Assembly (NCBI GenBank): GCA_027451525.1
Contig: DAIDJF010000008.1
Span: forward strand, 1-64,000
Length of the DNA: 64,000 nucleotides
Direction: 5' to 3'
Source: Ktedonobacterales bacterium
Lineage (GTDB): Bacteria; Chloroflexota; Ktedonobacteria; Ktedonobacterales; Ktedonobacteraceae
How positions within the stretch are numbered: position 1 is the first letter of the stretch; the number at the start of each line of letters is the position of its first letter. Made by a program: the position numbers and the translations under genes. Positions 35,592 through 44,325 of this stretch are shown here, piece by piece. The notes under the pieces were generated by a model, which was given only the letters and a program-made list of their open reading frames with translations, was not told the DNA's origin and did no database searches.

Positions 35592-37262
35592 ATGAAAGGA
35601 GCAGTAAAGGAGATGCAACGGAAGATCTCTGGGGATTTCCTTGGGTACACGCGGCGTTATCGCTGGCTTGGAAGCGCACTGCTCATTATGTTTATCTATG
35701 TTGGCACAGGGCTTATGGGCCTCTCCTTGGGGGCGATCAACAAATTTGCCACGCTTGTCTGGCTCCCTTCCGGTCTTGCTGTTGCCGCGCTGCTGCTTTT
35801 TGGTTCTCGTCTGTGGCCAGCCATATTTCTGGGTGCTACGCTAGTCAATTACATTACGGGGGCACCGCTGTTCGTAGCTATCTGCATTGGTATAGGCAAT
35901 ACCTTGGAGCCTCTGGTTTGTGCTGGGTTGCTACGGCACTGGAAGGTCCACACAACTTTTGAAGAACTGCGCGATGTGCTGCTTCTGGTGTTGCTGGCTG
36001 CACCTTCAAGCACTCTTATCAGTGCCACTGTGGGGGTCAGTAGTCTACTGTTGGGTGGTGTCATTGCCTGGCCTGTTGCACTGGCGAGTTGGAGTGCGTG
36101 GTGGATTGGTGATCTGATCAGTATCCTTATTCTTGTGCCTCTGCTACTCACCTGGCAGACCTTGCCGCAAATGACCCGTTCTCTCTCTCGACTGGCTGAA
36201 CTGATCCTGCTAGTGTTGTGCGTGCTGGCGATTGGTAGTTTTGTCTTTCTCGGTCTGTTTCTTCCAGATCACCAGGGCAACCCGTTTACCTATCTGGTGT
36301 TGCCTCCCCTGGTCTGGGCTGCCCTGCGTTATGGCCCACGTGGAGCCACTGTAGCCAGTGCTACCTTCGCTGGCATGGCAGTAATGGGTACCATCTGGGG
36401 CAACTCGCCCTTCTTCAACAGTAGCCTGAGTGAGCAACTTTTCTTTCTCCAGGGATTTATGGTTACTACGACGGCCACTACGCTGATCCTGGCAGCAGTG
36501 ATGGCAGAGCGACGTGCTCTGGATCAACGCAAAGATACCTTCCTGAGCATCGCTAGTCATGAGCTTAAAACTCCCATCACGGTTTTGAAACTGCAGGCTA
36601 GCATGCTGCACAGACAATTAGCAAAGCAAGGTCTCCAGACTTCTGAAGCGCCAGCACTTTCTAGTATGGAGGTCCAGGCTAACAAACTCACTCGTCTAGT
36701 GGAAGAGTTGCTGGATGTCTCCAAAATTCAGGCAGGCCGGTTGGAGTACGTCTGGGAGAGGGTAGATTTAGACGCCTTGCTGCGAGAGATAGTTGGGAGC
36801 ATGCAGTCTATCTATCCCGGCCATACTATCCTGCTACATGGAGCGGTGCAGGCAAGCCTGATAGCGGATCGAGATCGGCTCGGACAGGTTTTTATCAACT
36901 TGCTCAGCAATGCCATTAAGTATTCTCCCAATGCCCAAACCGTTGAGATAGATCTTGACGCCTCTCCAGAGACTGCCACGATTCGCGTGCGCGATCATGG
37001 TCCAGGCATTCCGCCTGAGTTGCGCGACAAGATTTTTGAGCGGTTCTATCGGATCTCTAATTCACAACAGAGGACAATCTCTGGCTTAGGTATGGGGTTA
37101 TATATTGTGGCAGAGATTGTCAGGCGTCATAGAGGAACTATTGTGGTAGACAGCACCATGGGAAAAGGATCAACCTTTACGGTGACCCTTCCTCTCAAGA
37201 ATGAGAGAGAAGAGCAACGGTTCTACCAAGAGGTACATCACCCGTCTCAGGCTGAATTGTGA
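35592..37262 (+). CDS. MASE1-domain sensor histidine kinase
   Basis: This is a 556-residue membrane kinase. Residues 20-300 are the MASE1 sensor region with eight or so helices (GAINKFATLVWLPSGLAVAA near residue 47). The HisKA domain has IASHELKTPITVL, so the phosphorylated His is near residue 323. The ATP-binding domain has NLLSNAIKYS (about 435), DHGPGIPPEL (about 470) and GLGMGLYIVAEI (about 498). It should autophosphorylate in response to an unknown membrane signal. No response regulator gene is near, so it is an orphan kinase. The ATG at 35592 has a weak site; an ATG seven codons later sits directly against AAAGGAG. A 25-bp hairpin follows the gene. Confidence 0.9.
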   Translation: MKGAVKEMQRKISGDFLGYTRRYRWLGSALLIMFIYVGTGLMGLSLGAINKFATLVWLPSGLAVAALLLFGSRLWPAIFLGATLVNYITGAPLFVAICIGIGNTLEPLVCAGLLRHWKVHTTFEELRDVLLLVLLAAPSSTLISATVGVSSLLLGGVIAWPVALASWSAWWIGDLISILILVPLLLTWQTLPQMTRSLSRLAELILLVLCVLAIGSFVFLGLFLPDHQGNPFTYLVLPPLVWAALRYGPRGATVASATFAGMAVMGTIWGNSPFFNSSLSEQLFFLQGFMVTTTATTLILAAVMAERRALDQRKDTFLSIASHELKTPITVLKLQASMLHRQLAKQGLQTSEAPALSSMEVQANKLTRLVEELLDVSKIQAGRLEYVWERVDLDALLREIVGSMQSIYPGHTILLHGAVQASLIADRDRLGQVFINLLSNAIKYSPNAQTVEIDLDASPETATIRVRDHGPGIPPELRDKIFERFYRISNSQQRTISGLGMGLYIVAEIVRRHRGTIVVDSTMGKGSTFTVTLPLKNEREEQRFYQEVHHPSQAEL

Positions 37263-37290
37263 TAGATCTCAACGGCGCAAGTTATGGTAG

Positions 37291-37350
37291 CAATTTCAGT
37301 GATGCCTCTATGAAGAAGACCACTTCATTATAGAGGCGTCACTGAAATTG
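37291..37350. terminator. Long hairpin between convergent genes
   Basis: The first 20 bases (37291-37310) pair with 37331-37350 with one G-U wobble, and TGAAG pairs with CTTCA inside, giving a stem of about 25 bp. It starts 28 bp after the kinase stop codon and ends four bases before the stop codon of the convergent membrane-protein gene. There is no T-run, so it may stop or slow both transcripts or be the relic of a small mobile palindrome. Confidence 0.5.
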
Positions 37351-37354
37351 CACA

Positions 37355-37822
37355 TTACATACGAAATGCTCGACGTACAGAGGGATCAATAAGAAAGTAG
37401 AGTATGATAAGTGCTGAGAGAACGATTGCTACAATGGACAATGCAGAGATGTTGGTGCTTCGCAGCAGGTTGATCAGGTTGAAAAGTAGGATAAGTGCAG
37501 CAATCCCTAGCGTAGCCCAGAATGCCCACTTTTGCAATGTCCAGAGTCCCCAGGTGAAGATGAGCGCGATAACCCCTTCAAGGAGAATGCCTCCGCCAAC
37601 CAGAGAGCCAAAGAGGTCAATAAATGTGGCAATCACTCGATGACCGTGCACAACAATGGCACGATGGGCGGCAAAGGTACCGCTCAATATGAGTACTCCG
37701 ATGACTACACTAATGAATCCTTGAATTGCTGTTAAGAGCGTGACGAGTCTGACGCCAATAGGACGTTGGTGTTTTTCGGTAGAGGCATTGCGTGCGTAGC
37801 CTTCTCCTCTCTGCATATGCAT
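37355..37822 (-). CDS. Small integral membrane protein (DUF2127-like)
   Basis: This 155-residue protein starts at ATG 37822 behind GGGAGG. After a basic N-terminus (residues 1-25) it has four hydrophobic helices, including LVTLLTAIQGFISVVIGVLI and GILLEGVIALIFTWGLWTLQ, and ends in a short charged tail. The pattern GLWTLQKWAFWATLG resembles the DUF2127 group of bacterial membrane proteins of unknown role, but I am not certain. A small soluble gene lies 27 bp upstream on the same strand and probably shares the transcript. Confidence 0.65.
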   Translation of the reverse strand: MHMQRGEGYARNASTEKHQRPIGVRLVTLLTAIQGFISVVIGVLILSGTFAAHRAIVVHGHRVIATFIDLFGSLVGGGILLEGVIALIFTWGLWTLQKWAFWATLGIAALILLFNLINLLRSTNISALSIVAIVLSALIILYFLIDPSVRRAFRM

Positions 37823-37849
37823 GTGCGCCTCCCAAGAATATTTTAGTGG

Positions 37850-38131
37850 CTAGATGTTCTTTTGATCTTCGTGTGTACCGCCAAAAATTTTACCAAGAAA
37901 ACCTTCTGATTGGCCCTGCATGTGCTCGCCTAGTTGTCCCGCTTCGCTTGTTGCTTGCTGCTCCAATTGCTGTTGTAGCTTGTCGAGGGCACTCGAAATT
38001 GCTTGTTTGGCTTGTGGTGTATATCGTTCCCCACCTGGTACAAGACCCGCGAAACGATCCACCGCTTGGTCGATGACGCCGTTGAGTTGCTGGCGTGTAC
38101 CTTGTAATGACCCGCGTAAAAATTCTCCCAT
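37850..38131 (-). CDS. Small hypothetical helical protein
   Basis: This 93-residue protein starts at ATG 38131 behind AAGGAAC. It is Gln-rich and probably helical (LDKLQQQLEQQATSEAGQLG) with no signal peptide or membrane segment. It also contains VIDQAVDRFAGLVPGGERYT, a layout a little like small stress or antitoxin-like proteins, but I do not recognise the family. It lies 27 bp upstream of the small membrane-protein gene, on the same strand. Confidence 0.55.
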   Translation of the reverse strand: MGEFLRGSLQGTRQQLNGVIDQAVDRFAGLVPGGERYTPQAKQAISSALDKLQQQLEQQATSEAGQLGEHMQGQSEGFLGKIFGGTHEDQKNI

Positions 38132-38280
38132 TATGTTGTTCCTTTCTTCGATGCATCGGCATCTTTATATCATGAGCGTCCTGGTAACTACGTATTCCAC
38201 GAGTGAAAGACGGTGTTGGTTCTAACTTCATCGTCCATGGCGGGTCAATTTTCAGATTAACAGCGGTTAAGGAATGAGGG

Positions 38281-38322
38281 GATATCCATAGGGCGTGAGG
38301 TTCTCGCAACCCTATGGATATC
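38281..38322. repeat. Perfect 13-bp inverted repeat
   Basis: GATATCCATAGGG pairs exactly with CCCTATGGATATC across a 16-base loop that itself contains GCG/CGC. It lies in the 276-bp gap between the small divergent gene (start 38131) and the H-box-less kinase gene (start 38408). A TATAAT hexamer follows at 38360-38365, but no good -35 sits with it. No T-run is present. Confidence 0.5.
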
Positions 38323-38407
38323 TTGCGTTCTGTGCGTTACGGAACCAGATACTGTAGTGTATAATAGGTATGAATGGCCTGGCACACTCATTGAGGATGA
38401 TATTGCA

Positions 38408-39391
38408 ATGTTGCATTTTGGACGTCGCTCTCTGCTAGCTCAATTACTAAGTGTCTACCTGCTCTTCGTCATCATCGTACTGGCTGGCGGGGCGGGCGTC
38501 AATGCTATGGTTGAGCAACGGTTGCAGAACGATGTGCAGGCTTCAGATCAAGCGTTGGCACAGGAGATTGGGCTGAAAGTTTCACAGGTCGCCGTTTCCC
38601 TCACACCTGAGAATGTCAGTTCAGCAGCGGTGCAGGCACTGAACTCTGGGCCGCCAATACAGAAATTGCTCGTTCCCGATCAGCCATTGCTTTCTTATGA
38701 TGAAGGCTTCCGCTTGGTGCTGGCTATCCCCACCATTAGCCGCTATGCTGGAAGCGTCGTTCTGCTCGTGCATCGAAGCGAGCCTCATCCATTTGATCAG
38801 AACGAAGTTGATCTGCTACTACCCTTTGCCAAAGAACAAGTGGTTGAAATCAAACGGGCAGACCGCCGCCTTACCATCCACCTGCGTTTCCTCTCGAAGA
38901 TGCAGGCTTTGCGCATGAAAACCATCGAACGATTGCAGTTGCCAGACGCAACACTCTCTCTGTATATCCCGAATGATTGGCCCCTTGTTGCTGTGGATAC
39001 TGCGCGCATCGAGGTTGTGTTTCATAATCTGGTAACCAATGCACAGACCTATGGCGAAGGCGAAGTGCGTATTAGTGCTGAAGAGCGGAACGATATGATT
39101 GTCGTCTCCGTTGCAGATAATGGGCCGGGTATCGTCGCCGACGAACTGCCGTATGTGTTCGAGCGTTTCTACCGTGCTCAGCATGGTCGCCAGCAGTATT
39201 TAGGTGGTACTGGTCTCGGACTGACCATCTGCAAAGCCTTTATTGAAGCGCATGGCGGCAGTATCTGGGTCGAGAGTAGCATACAGGGGGCAATATTTTC
39301 ATTCTCGCTACCACGCGCCATGCCCGTGCTGCCAGCTACACCCGCAATCATCATGAAACTGGCGATACAGAAGCCATTGGAAGAGGTATGA
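38408..39391 (+). CDS. Histidine-kinase-like protein lacking the H-box
   Basis: This 327-residue protein starts at ATG 38408 with GAGGAT upstream; the frame is open from a GTG at 38357. A membrane helix (LLAQLLSVYLLFVIIVLAGG) is followed by about 150 residues with a GAF-like stretch (VVLLVHRSEPHPFDQNEVDL). The HATPase domain then begins: NLVTNAQTYG (about 206), DNGPGIVADELPYVFERFYR (about 236) and GGTGLGLTICKAFIEAHGG (about 265). Between sensor and ATPase I find no HisKA domain or S-H-E-x-x-T-P motif. Either it is an internal-deletion form or the ATPase works with another protein's His. No response regulator is near; PEP carboxykinase follows after 56 bp. Confidence 0.75.
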   Translation: MLHFGRRSLLAQLLSVYLLFVIIVLAGGAGVNAMVEQRLQNDVQASDQALAQEIGLKVSQVAVSLTPENVSSAAVQALNSGPPIQKLLVPDQPLLSYDEGFRLVLAIPTISRYAGSVVLLVHRSEPHPFDQNEVDLLLPFAKEQVVEIKRADRRLTIHLRFLSKMQALRMKTIERLQLPDATLSLYIPNDWPLVAVDTARIEVVFHNLVTNAQTYGEGEVRISAEERNDMIVVSVADNGPGIVADELPYVFERFYRAQHGRQQYLGGTGLGLTICKAFIEAHGGSIWVESSIQGAIFSFSLPRAMPVLPATPAIIMKLAIQKPLEEV

Positions 39392-39447
39392 TAAAGGTGC
39401 GCTTTAAACTTCGTTGGCGAAAGAGACAAAATGATTAGGAGGAACTC

Positions 39448-41295
39448 ATGGAAATACCGAGCTACGTTACTAATGCAAGAGTACGGGATTGGGTCGCAGA
39501 GATGGTGGCGTTGTGCAAACCTGACCAACTTCATTGGTGCGACGGCTCACAGGAGGAATATGATCGCCTGTGTGAGCAGATGGTTGCGTCGGGTACATTT
39601 ATCCGACTCAATCCAGAGAAGTATCCTGATAGCTTTTTGGCACGCTCTGATCCGAGCGATGTCGCTCGCGTCGAAGACCGGACCTTCATTTGTTCTTTAA
39701 ATAAGAATGATGCAGGTCCAACGAACAATTGGATGCATCCCAGAGAGATGAAGGAAACATTAGGGAAGCTGTTTGATGGCTGTATGCGTGGGCGTACAAT
39801 GTACGTAGTTCCTTTCAGCATGGGGCCACTCGGCTCGCCGATTGCCCATATTGGAATCGAGCTGACTGACTCTCCTTATGTGGTTGTCAGTATGCGTATC
39901 ATGACACGCATGGGGCAGGCTGTGTACGAGGTATTGGGAAGAGATGGAGACTTTGTCCCGTGTATGCATTCGGTTGGTATGCCGCTTGCAGATGGGCAAC
40001 AAGATGTTATCTGGCCGTGTAACAACGAGAATAAGTATATTGTCCATTTCCCTGAGGAACGCTCGATCTGGTCCTACGGCTCAGGATATGGTGGTAATGC
40101 ACTGCTGGGCAAAAAATGTTTTGCATTGCGCATCGCCTCTGTACTTGCACGGGACGAGGGGTGGCTGGCTGAGCATATGCTCATCCTGGGCGTGGAGAAC
40201 CCGGAGGGGGAGAAAACCTACGTGGCAGCAGCTTTTCCCAGTGCTTCTGGCAAGACCAACTTCGCTATGCTGATTCCACCTGAGGTTCTTCAGGAGGAGG
40301 GGTGGAAGGTGACAACCGTGGGTGACGACATTGCCTGGATCAAGTTGAGGTCAGATGGCAAGCTGTACGCCATTAATCCTGAAGCAGGTCTCTTCGGCGT
40401 TGCACCTGGTACCAGTATGCGATCCAACCCGAATGCAATGGCGACGATACGCGAAAAAACTATCTTTACAAACGTGGCATTGACCGACGATGGTGGTGTG
40501 TGGTGGGAGGGCATGACCGAGACGCCGCCTGCGCATCTGATCGATTGGACTGGCCAGGAATGGACGCCCGACAGCGGACGTAAGGCTGCGCATCCTAACG
40601 CGCGCTTTACCGCACCGATACGCCAGTGCCCTGTGATTGATTCTGCGGTTGACGATCCGCAGGGCGTCCCAATCTCGGCATTTCTTTTTGGCGGACGGCG
40701 CGCCAGTGCGATACCACTGGTCTACCAATCATTCAACTGGAACTACGGAGTCTATGCTGCTGCCACGATGGGTTCAGAAATGACGGCTGCGGCGGCGGGT
40801 AGACTGGGAGAAGTGCGCCGCGACCCCTTTGCCATGTTGCCGTTCGCAGGTTACCATCTGGCCGACTACTTCAACCACTGGCTGAACTTTGGACGGCATT
40901 TGCCCAACCCGCCACGTATCTTCCTGGTGAACTGGTTCCGACGTGATGCGGAAGGGAATTTCTTGTGGCCTGGCTTCGGAGAGAACATGCGTATCTTGAA
41001 ATGGATTGTCGAGCGGGCACGTGGTCGCGCGATCAGCATCGAGAGTCCGATAGGGTGGATGCCGCGCTATGAGGACCTGGATTGGCGGGGGATGGAGGAT
41101 TTCACACGTCAGCGTTTTAGTGAGTTGATGGCAGTGGACCGCGATCTATGGCAGCAAGAACTGCTATCACACGAAGAACTGTTTATCAAGCTGTATGACC
41201 GACTTCCCAAAGAGTTACTGTTCATCCGCGAGTTGATTCTGTCCAGCCTGTGGCGTTCGCCGCAGCGTTGGGGCCTCGCACCGGAAACTCCGTAG
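39448..41295 (+). CDS. pckG: Phosphoenolpyruvate carboxykinase (GTP)
   Basis: This 615-residue enzyme is the GTP-dependent PEP carboxykinase, which makes PEP from oxaloacetate for gluconeogenesis. [20 protein letters not shown] near residue 262 is the P-loop with the reactive Ser, and [20 protein letters not shown] near 120 and [20 protein letters not shown] near 495 are typical of the GTP class. Length is usual for the family. ATG follows AGGAGG. It lies 56 bp after the kinase-like gene and is probably transcribed mainly from its own signals. A long inverted repeat lies in the gap after it. Confidence 0.95.
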   Translation: MEIPSYVTNARVRDWVAEMVALCKPDQLHWCDGSQEEYDRLCEQMVASGTFIRLNPEKYPDSFLARSDPSDVARVEDRTFICSLNKNDAGPTNNWMHPREMKETLGKLFDGCMRGRTMYVVPFSMGPLGSPIAHIGIELTDSPYVVVSMRIMTRMGQAVYEVLGRDGDFVPCMHSVGMPLADGQQDVIWPCNNENKYIVHFPEERSIWSYGSGYGGNALLGKKCFALRIASVLARDEGWLAEHMLILGVENPEGEKTYVAAAFPSASGKTNFAMLIPPEVLQEEGWKVTTVGDDIAWIKLRSDGKLYAINPEAGLFGVAPGTSMRSNPNAMATIREKTIFTNVALTDDGGVWWEGMTETPPAHLIDWTGQEWTPDSGRKAAHPNARFTAPIRQCPVIDSAVDDPQGVPISAFLFGGRRASAIPLVYQSFNWNYGVYAAATMGSEMTAAAAGRLGEVRRDPFAMLPFAGYHLADYFNHWLNFGRHLPNPPRIFLVNWFRRDAEGNFLWPGFGENMRILKWIVERARGRAISIESPIGWMPRYEDLDWRGMEDFTRQRFSELMAVDRDLWQQELLSHEELFIKLYDRLPKELLFIRELILSSLWRSPQRWGLAPETP

Positions 41296-41638
41296 CAACA
41301 GCAAATGTTATGATGTCTCAAGCGATGATGGCTGCTAAGCGCAGGCTGAGAAAGGTGTTCTTTCGTACTCTATAGAATATTTGCTGTCTGCCAGCGAAAC
41401 TGGCTCTCTATCAAGTTAAGTGAGCCGATAACTACGAAGCTCCACCAGACGTTCACTTAACTTGATGGAGGATCGGTGACTGACAACAATCCAGGTGAAC
41501 AAGAGATACACGGTATGGAAGGTATGCCCGTGCTCACGATGCGTTACAAGCGGTTTCAAAAAGCGGCGTGCTATAATAAGACGAATGGTAATGAGACAAC
41601 AACGTTGTGTCTAATTTAGGAGGATAGAGGAGTAATAT
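41296..41638. other. Intergenic region of 343 bp
   Basis: The gap after pckG contains the perfect 14-bp inverted repeat at 41410-41466 and, near the end, the AGGAGG ribosome site of the amidohydrolase gene. No gene, tRNA or T-run terminator is visible in the remainder. Confidence 0.5.
41410..41466. repeat. Perfect 14-bp inverted repeat
   Basis: ATCAAGTTAAGTGA at 41410-41423 is the exact reverse complement of TCACTTAACTTGAT at 41453-41466; the spacer is 29 bases. It could be a hairpin that ends the pckG transcript, or the terminal repeats of a tiny non-autonomous element. Confidence 0.55.
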
Positions 41639-42517
41639 ATGCCACGCGCCATTGATTTTCATGTTCACTTGCCGACAACGGAGTTTATGCAGGTGACGTT
41701 GGGAGCGTATGCCAAGGCCGCCGAGCGTTTCTTCCGTACAGAAGTTAAATTGAAGGATATCGAGCAGATTGCGGCTGATTATGCAGAACTCGACATGATT
41801 GGTGTTTTGTTGGCCTGGGACGCCGAAACCGCGACAGGGTTACCGCCGCTAGGGAATGACTATATTGCGGCGATTGTGCAGCGATATCCCCAACAATTTG
41901 TCGGTTTTGCCAGTGTGGACCCACATAAAGGCAAGGCAGCTGTAAAAGAGATGGAGCGCGCGATTAAAGAGCTTGGACTGGCTGGCGCGAAATTTCATCC
42001 AGGGGTGCAGGCATTTTACCCAAATGATCCCACATTCTATCCTCTGATGGAGAAAATTCAAGAATTAGGCGTTCCTGCTCTTTTTCACACAGGTACGAAC
42101 GGTCTGGGGGCAGGAACACCTGGCGGCATGGGCATCAAGCTCGACTACACCCGTCCGATTTATCTCGATTCACTGGCTGCGGATTTTCCCAGTCTAACTA
42201 TTATTGGGGCGCATCCCTCCTGGCCCTGGCACGAAGAGATGATCGCGATTATCCAGCATAAAACGAACGTGTTTAATGATCTGTCTGGATGGTCACCAAA
42301 ATATACACCAGAGTTGCTCTTGCGTGAGGCGGCGACTCGCTTGCAAGATCGTTTCCTCTTTGGTTCTGACTATCCTTTTATCACGCCACAACGCTGGCTC
42401 AAAGATTTTGAGGCACTAGATTACTTCAAACCAGAGGTGCGTGAGAAAATCTTGTGGGGCAACGCGAAGAAATTGTTGGCGCATACAGCTGTAGGGCAGA
42501 TGCATTTTTCTTCCTGA
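41639..42517 (+). CDS. Amidohydrolase family protein (amidohydrolase_2 type)
   Basis: This 292-residue TIM-barrel enzyme has the metal-binding DFHVHLP at residues 6-12 (His8, His10), LFHTGTNGLG near 144, TIIGAHPSWPW with another His near 187, and FLFGSDYPFITPQRW with the catalytic Asp near 240. The pattern is that of PF04909 enzymes such as ACMSD and gamma-resorcylate decarboxylase, which decarboxylate or hydrolyse ring compounds with one divalent metal. The substrate is unknown. ATG follows AGGAGG and further purines. It appears to be transcribed alone and is convergent with the lipoprotein gene that follows. Confidence 0.85.
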   Translation: MPRAIDFHVHLPTTEFMQVTLGAYAKAAERFFRTEVKLKDIEQIAADYAELDMIGVLLAWDAETATGLPPLGNDYIAAIVQRYPQQFVGFASVDPHKGKAAVKEMERAIKELGLAGAKFHPGVQAFYPNDPTFYPLMEKIQELGVPALFHTGTNGLGAGTPGGMGIKLDYTRPIYLDSLAADFPSLTIIGAHPSWPWHEEMIAIIQHKTNVFNDLSGWSPKYTPELLLREAATRLQDRFLFGSDYPFITPQRWLKDFEALDYFKPEVREKILWGNAKKLLAHTAVGQMHFSS

Positions 42518-42545
42518 TAGCCTCTGCCCATCCATCTAGACACGC

Positions 42546-43016
42546 TTAGCTCGCCCTCACCTGAACAGGAATCATCGGTCCCGCTGCCGTTCCTACACCA
42601 GCAAGGTGCTCTGTAAACTGTACATTACTTTGCTGTGTTGCCAGAGGAAAAGCGTAGGAAAAGTGAACCGTTTTTCCTGGGAAGAGATGGTTAGCTGGAA
42701 TGATATAGAGAATACCTTGCTCGGTTTGATGGTTAGCTGTAGGGCCTTGAACCTTAGTACGAATAATGAAGTCGTGCGGTGAAGTCCCATTGTTGGTAAC
42801 AGCGAAATCATAGGTGACATTTGGGGCGAACATGGTGCGCGAAGAGTTCAGTGTTGTATTTGTAAGTACAACTTTTACCTGATAGGCGTAAGGGGTGGTA
42901 GGCGTGGACGATTTGCTAGTGGACGAAGTTCCAGTTTGCGTACTGCCACAAGCTGTAATAAAAAGAGTGAGAGAGAGGAGGATACAGAGACCCAGAATGA
43001 AACCTTTTCGTTTCAT
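42546..43016 (-). CDS. Cupredoxin-like lipoprotein
   Basis: I start this 156-residue protein at ATG 43016 because the lipoprotein signal peptide begins there: MKRKGFILGL, a hydrophobic core and the lipobox FITAC (Cys23). The frame is open further upstream. After a Ser/Thr linker the rest is beta-rich (KVVLTNTTLN, YDFAVTNNGTSPHDFIIRTK, FPGKTVHFSYAF), which fits a cupredoxin fold. His in SPHDFII and HFSY could be copper ligands, but a full ligand set with Cys and Met is not evident. It should be anchored on the outer membrane face. Confidence 0.65.
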   Translation of the reverse strand: MKRKGFILGLCILLSLTLFITACGSTQTGTSSTSKSSTPTTPYAYQVKVVLTNTTLNSSRTMFAPNVTYDFAVTNNGTSPHDFIIRTKVQGPTANHQTEQGILYIIPANHLFPGKTVHFSYAFPLATQQSNVQFTEHLAGVGTAAGPMIPVQVRAS

Positions 43017-43372
43017 CCTGTATTTTTGTATTTTGGTATTACTTAGGATGAGCATAGCGTTGATTAGCCTCTTCCTATCTCGTGGTAAAGTGCTCTCGGA
43101 CAAGAGATATTACCGCATGGCGTATGAGCAAAAACGTAGAGATCAACAAAGAAATTCTTTGTCTATATTGCTAGCACGCAGGTGATCGATAAAAAGTGAC
43201 GTGTAGGACGCTGCTTGCAAGCTTTGATAACAGAAGAGTCCAGAAGGTACTAGCTCATCGATAATTTGCTCTATTTTGATTAGAGTTTGTGTATACTAAT
43301 GTCTAGCATTAGACGTTAAAGGTACGTAGGATTAGTGATACACACCATGCAGGAGATAAAAGGGAGCGCGTG
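43017..43372. other. Intergenic region of 356 bp
   Basis: The gap separates the minus-strand lipoprotein gene from the plus-strand coiled-coil gene, so it must hold promoters for both. A palindrome overlaps a TATACT hexamer near 43292-43312 (separate entry). A plus-strand frame over 42895-43185 is a shadow of the lipoprotein gene and has no ribosome site. Confidence 0.45.
43296..43312. promoter_or_regulatory. Palindrome overlapping a -10-like hexamer
   Basis: CTAATG-TCTAG-CATTAG is a 17-base palindrome with perfect 6-bp arms. It overlaps the end of TATACT (43292-43297), about 75 bp upstream of the coiled-coil gene start. A bound repressor would block this promoter. No -35 with ideal spacing is visible, so the promoter itself is tentative. 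Confidence 0.35.
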
Positions 43373-44206
43373 ATGGCATTTACCCAGGATGAAATACAAT
43401 CGTTGCATACGATATTTGAGCAAAAATTGGTCCAGCAACGGCAAGAATTAGAGCAAAGTTTTGAGTTACGTATGCAACTCTTACGGAGTGAATGTGAGCA
43501 ACGGTTGACGATAGCACAACAGGAATATACGCGAACGTTGACGCAGACCTTTACAGAGCTACAGCAGAAAATGATAGAGGCAGCGAAGCAGCGGATCGAT
43601 ATGTTGCAAACAGCATTGACGAAAGTTGTTGATCATAGTATAGGTGTGCAACAACAGCAGATGGAATTAGGGATTGAACGCGCGCTAGCTGCACAATTAC
43701 TTGCAATAGAGCAACTCATAAATCAACGCATGTCTCCTGTTCAAAGTTCGGCAGAGCAGTCCACACAAGGGCAGTTTTATGGCGAAGAGTTGTCGCCAGA
43801 CTTTGGCGCGATAGAAATTCAAACTGAGATTCCCTGGCAAGATTTTTTTGATGTGGTAGGGAAAGCACTGGATGAGCGACTAGGGGTATTAAGTGCGTCG
43901 ATAGAAGCGTCGCTTAAAAGCCTGGAGCAATATCTTTCTATCCATTTGCATAGTTTGCATGACGAGTTAGTACGTGAGCAAGCCCCAAATTATAATGGTA
44001 GTATTACGAGTATGCATGATGTATTTAGTAGTATTGAGCATTTAGAGCAAATTATTGAGTCGTTACAAGTGGCGATGACTGCCAATCATGCATTGCTTTC
44101 TAACCGTTTATATCATCATCAACAATTGCCATTGGAGCGCGCGCACAAAAGTACAGCATCACAAACTCCATCGGAGACACAACTTTCTTTACCGACAGAA
44201 CGCTAA
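43373..44206 (+). CDS. Coiled-coil protein of unknown function
   Basis: This 277-residue protein starts at ATG 43373 behind AAGGGAG. Residues about 15-110 are a long Gln/Glu-rich coiled coil (FEQKLVQQRQELEQSFELRM and onward). A shorter helical region spans about 150-250, including WQDFFDVVGKALDERLGVLS and SSIEHLEQIIESLQVAMTAN. There is no membrane segment or signal peptide. Composition is rich in Gln, Ser and His, unlike its neighbours. A structural or scaffolding role is possible, but I do not recognise it. It seems to be transcribed alone, from a promoter with a palindrome. Confidence 0.6.
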   Translation: MAFTQDEIQSLHTIFEQKLVQQRQELEQSFELRMQLLRSECEQRLTIAQQEYTRTLTQTFTELQQKMIEAAKQRIDMLQTALTKVVDHSIGVQQQQMELGIERALAAQLLAIEQLINQRMSPVQSSAEQSTQGQFYGEELSPDFGAIEIQTEIPWQDFFDVVGKALDERLGVLSASIEASLKSLEQYLSIHLHSLHDELVREQAPNYNGSITSMHDVFSSIEHLEQIIESLQVAMTANHALLSNRLYHHQQLPLERAHKSTASQTPSETQLSLPTER

Positions 44207-44275
44207 CGTGTATAGAGGAATGTTGCATACTTTTGTGAAACATGTTGTATACTGCTTTTCGTAACACCTGAGAGA

Positions 44276-44291
44276 GCTCTTATATAAGAGC
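44276..44291. promoter_or_regulatory. 16-bp palindrome upstream of the SDR gene
   Basis: GCTCTTATATAAGAGC is a perfect palindrome ending 34 bp before the SDR start codon at 44326. It might be an operator or a leader hairpin. No regulator gene is adjacent. Confidence 0.35.
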
Positions 44292-44325
44292 AAAAGAAAT
44301 TCAATGGTGAAAGGATAGAAAAAGT

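Noticed and set aside
42895-43185. Plus-strand 96-residue frame over the start of the lipoprotein gene
   Set aside because: It overlaps a clear signal peptide and lipobox on the minus strand and has no ribosome site.
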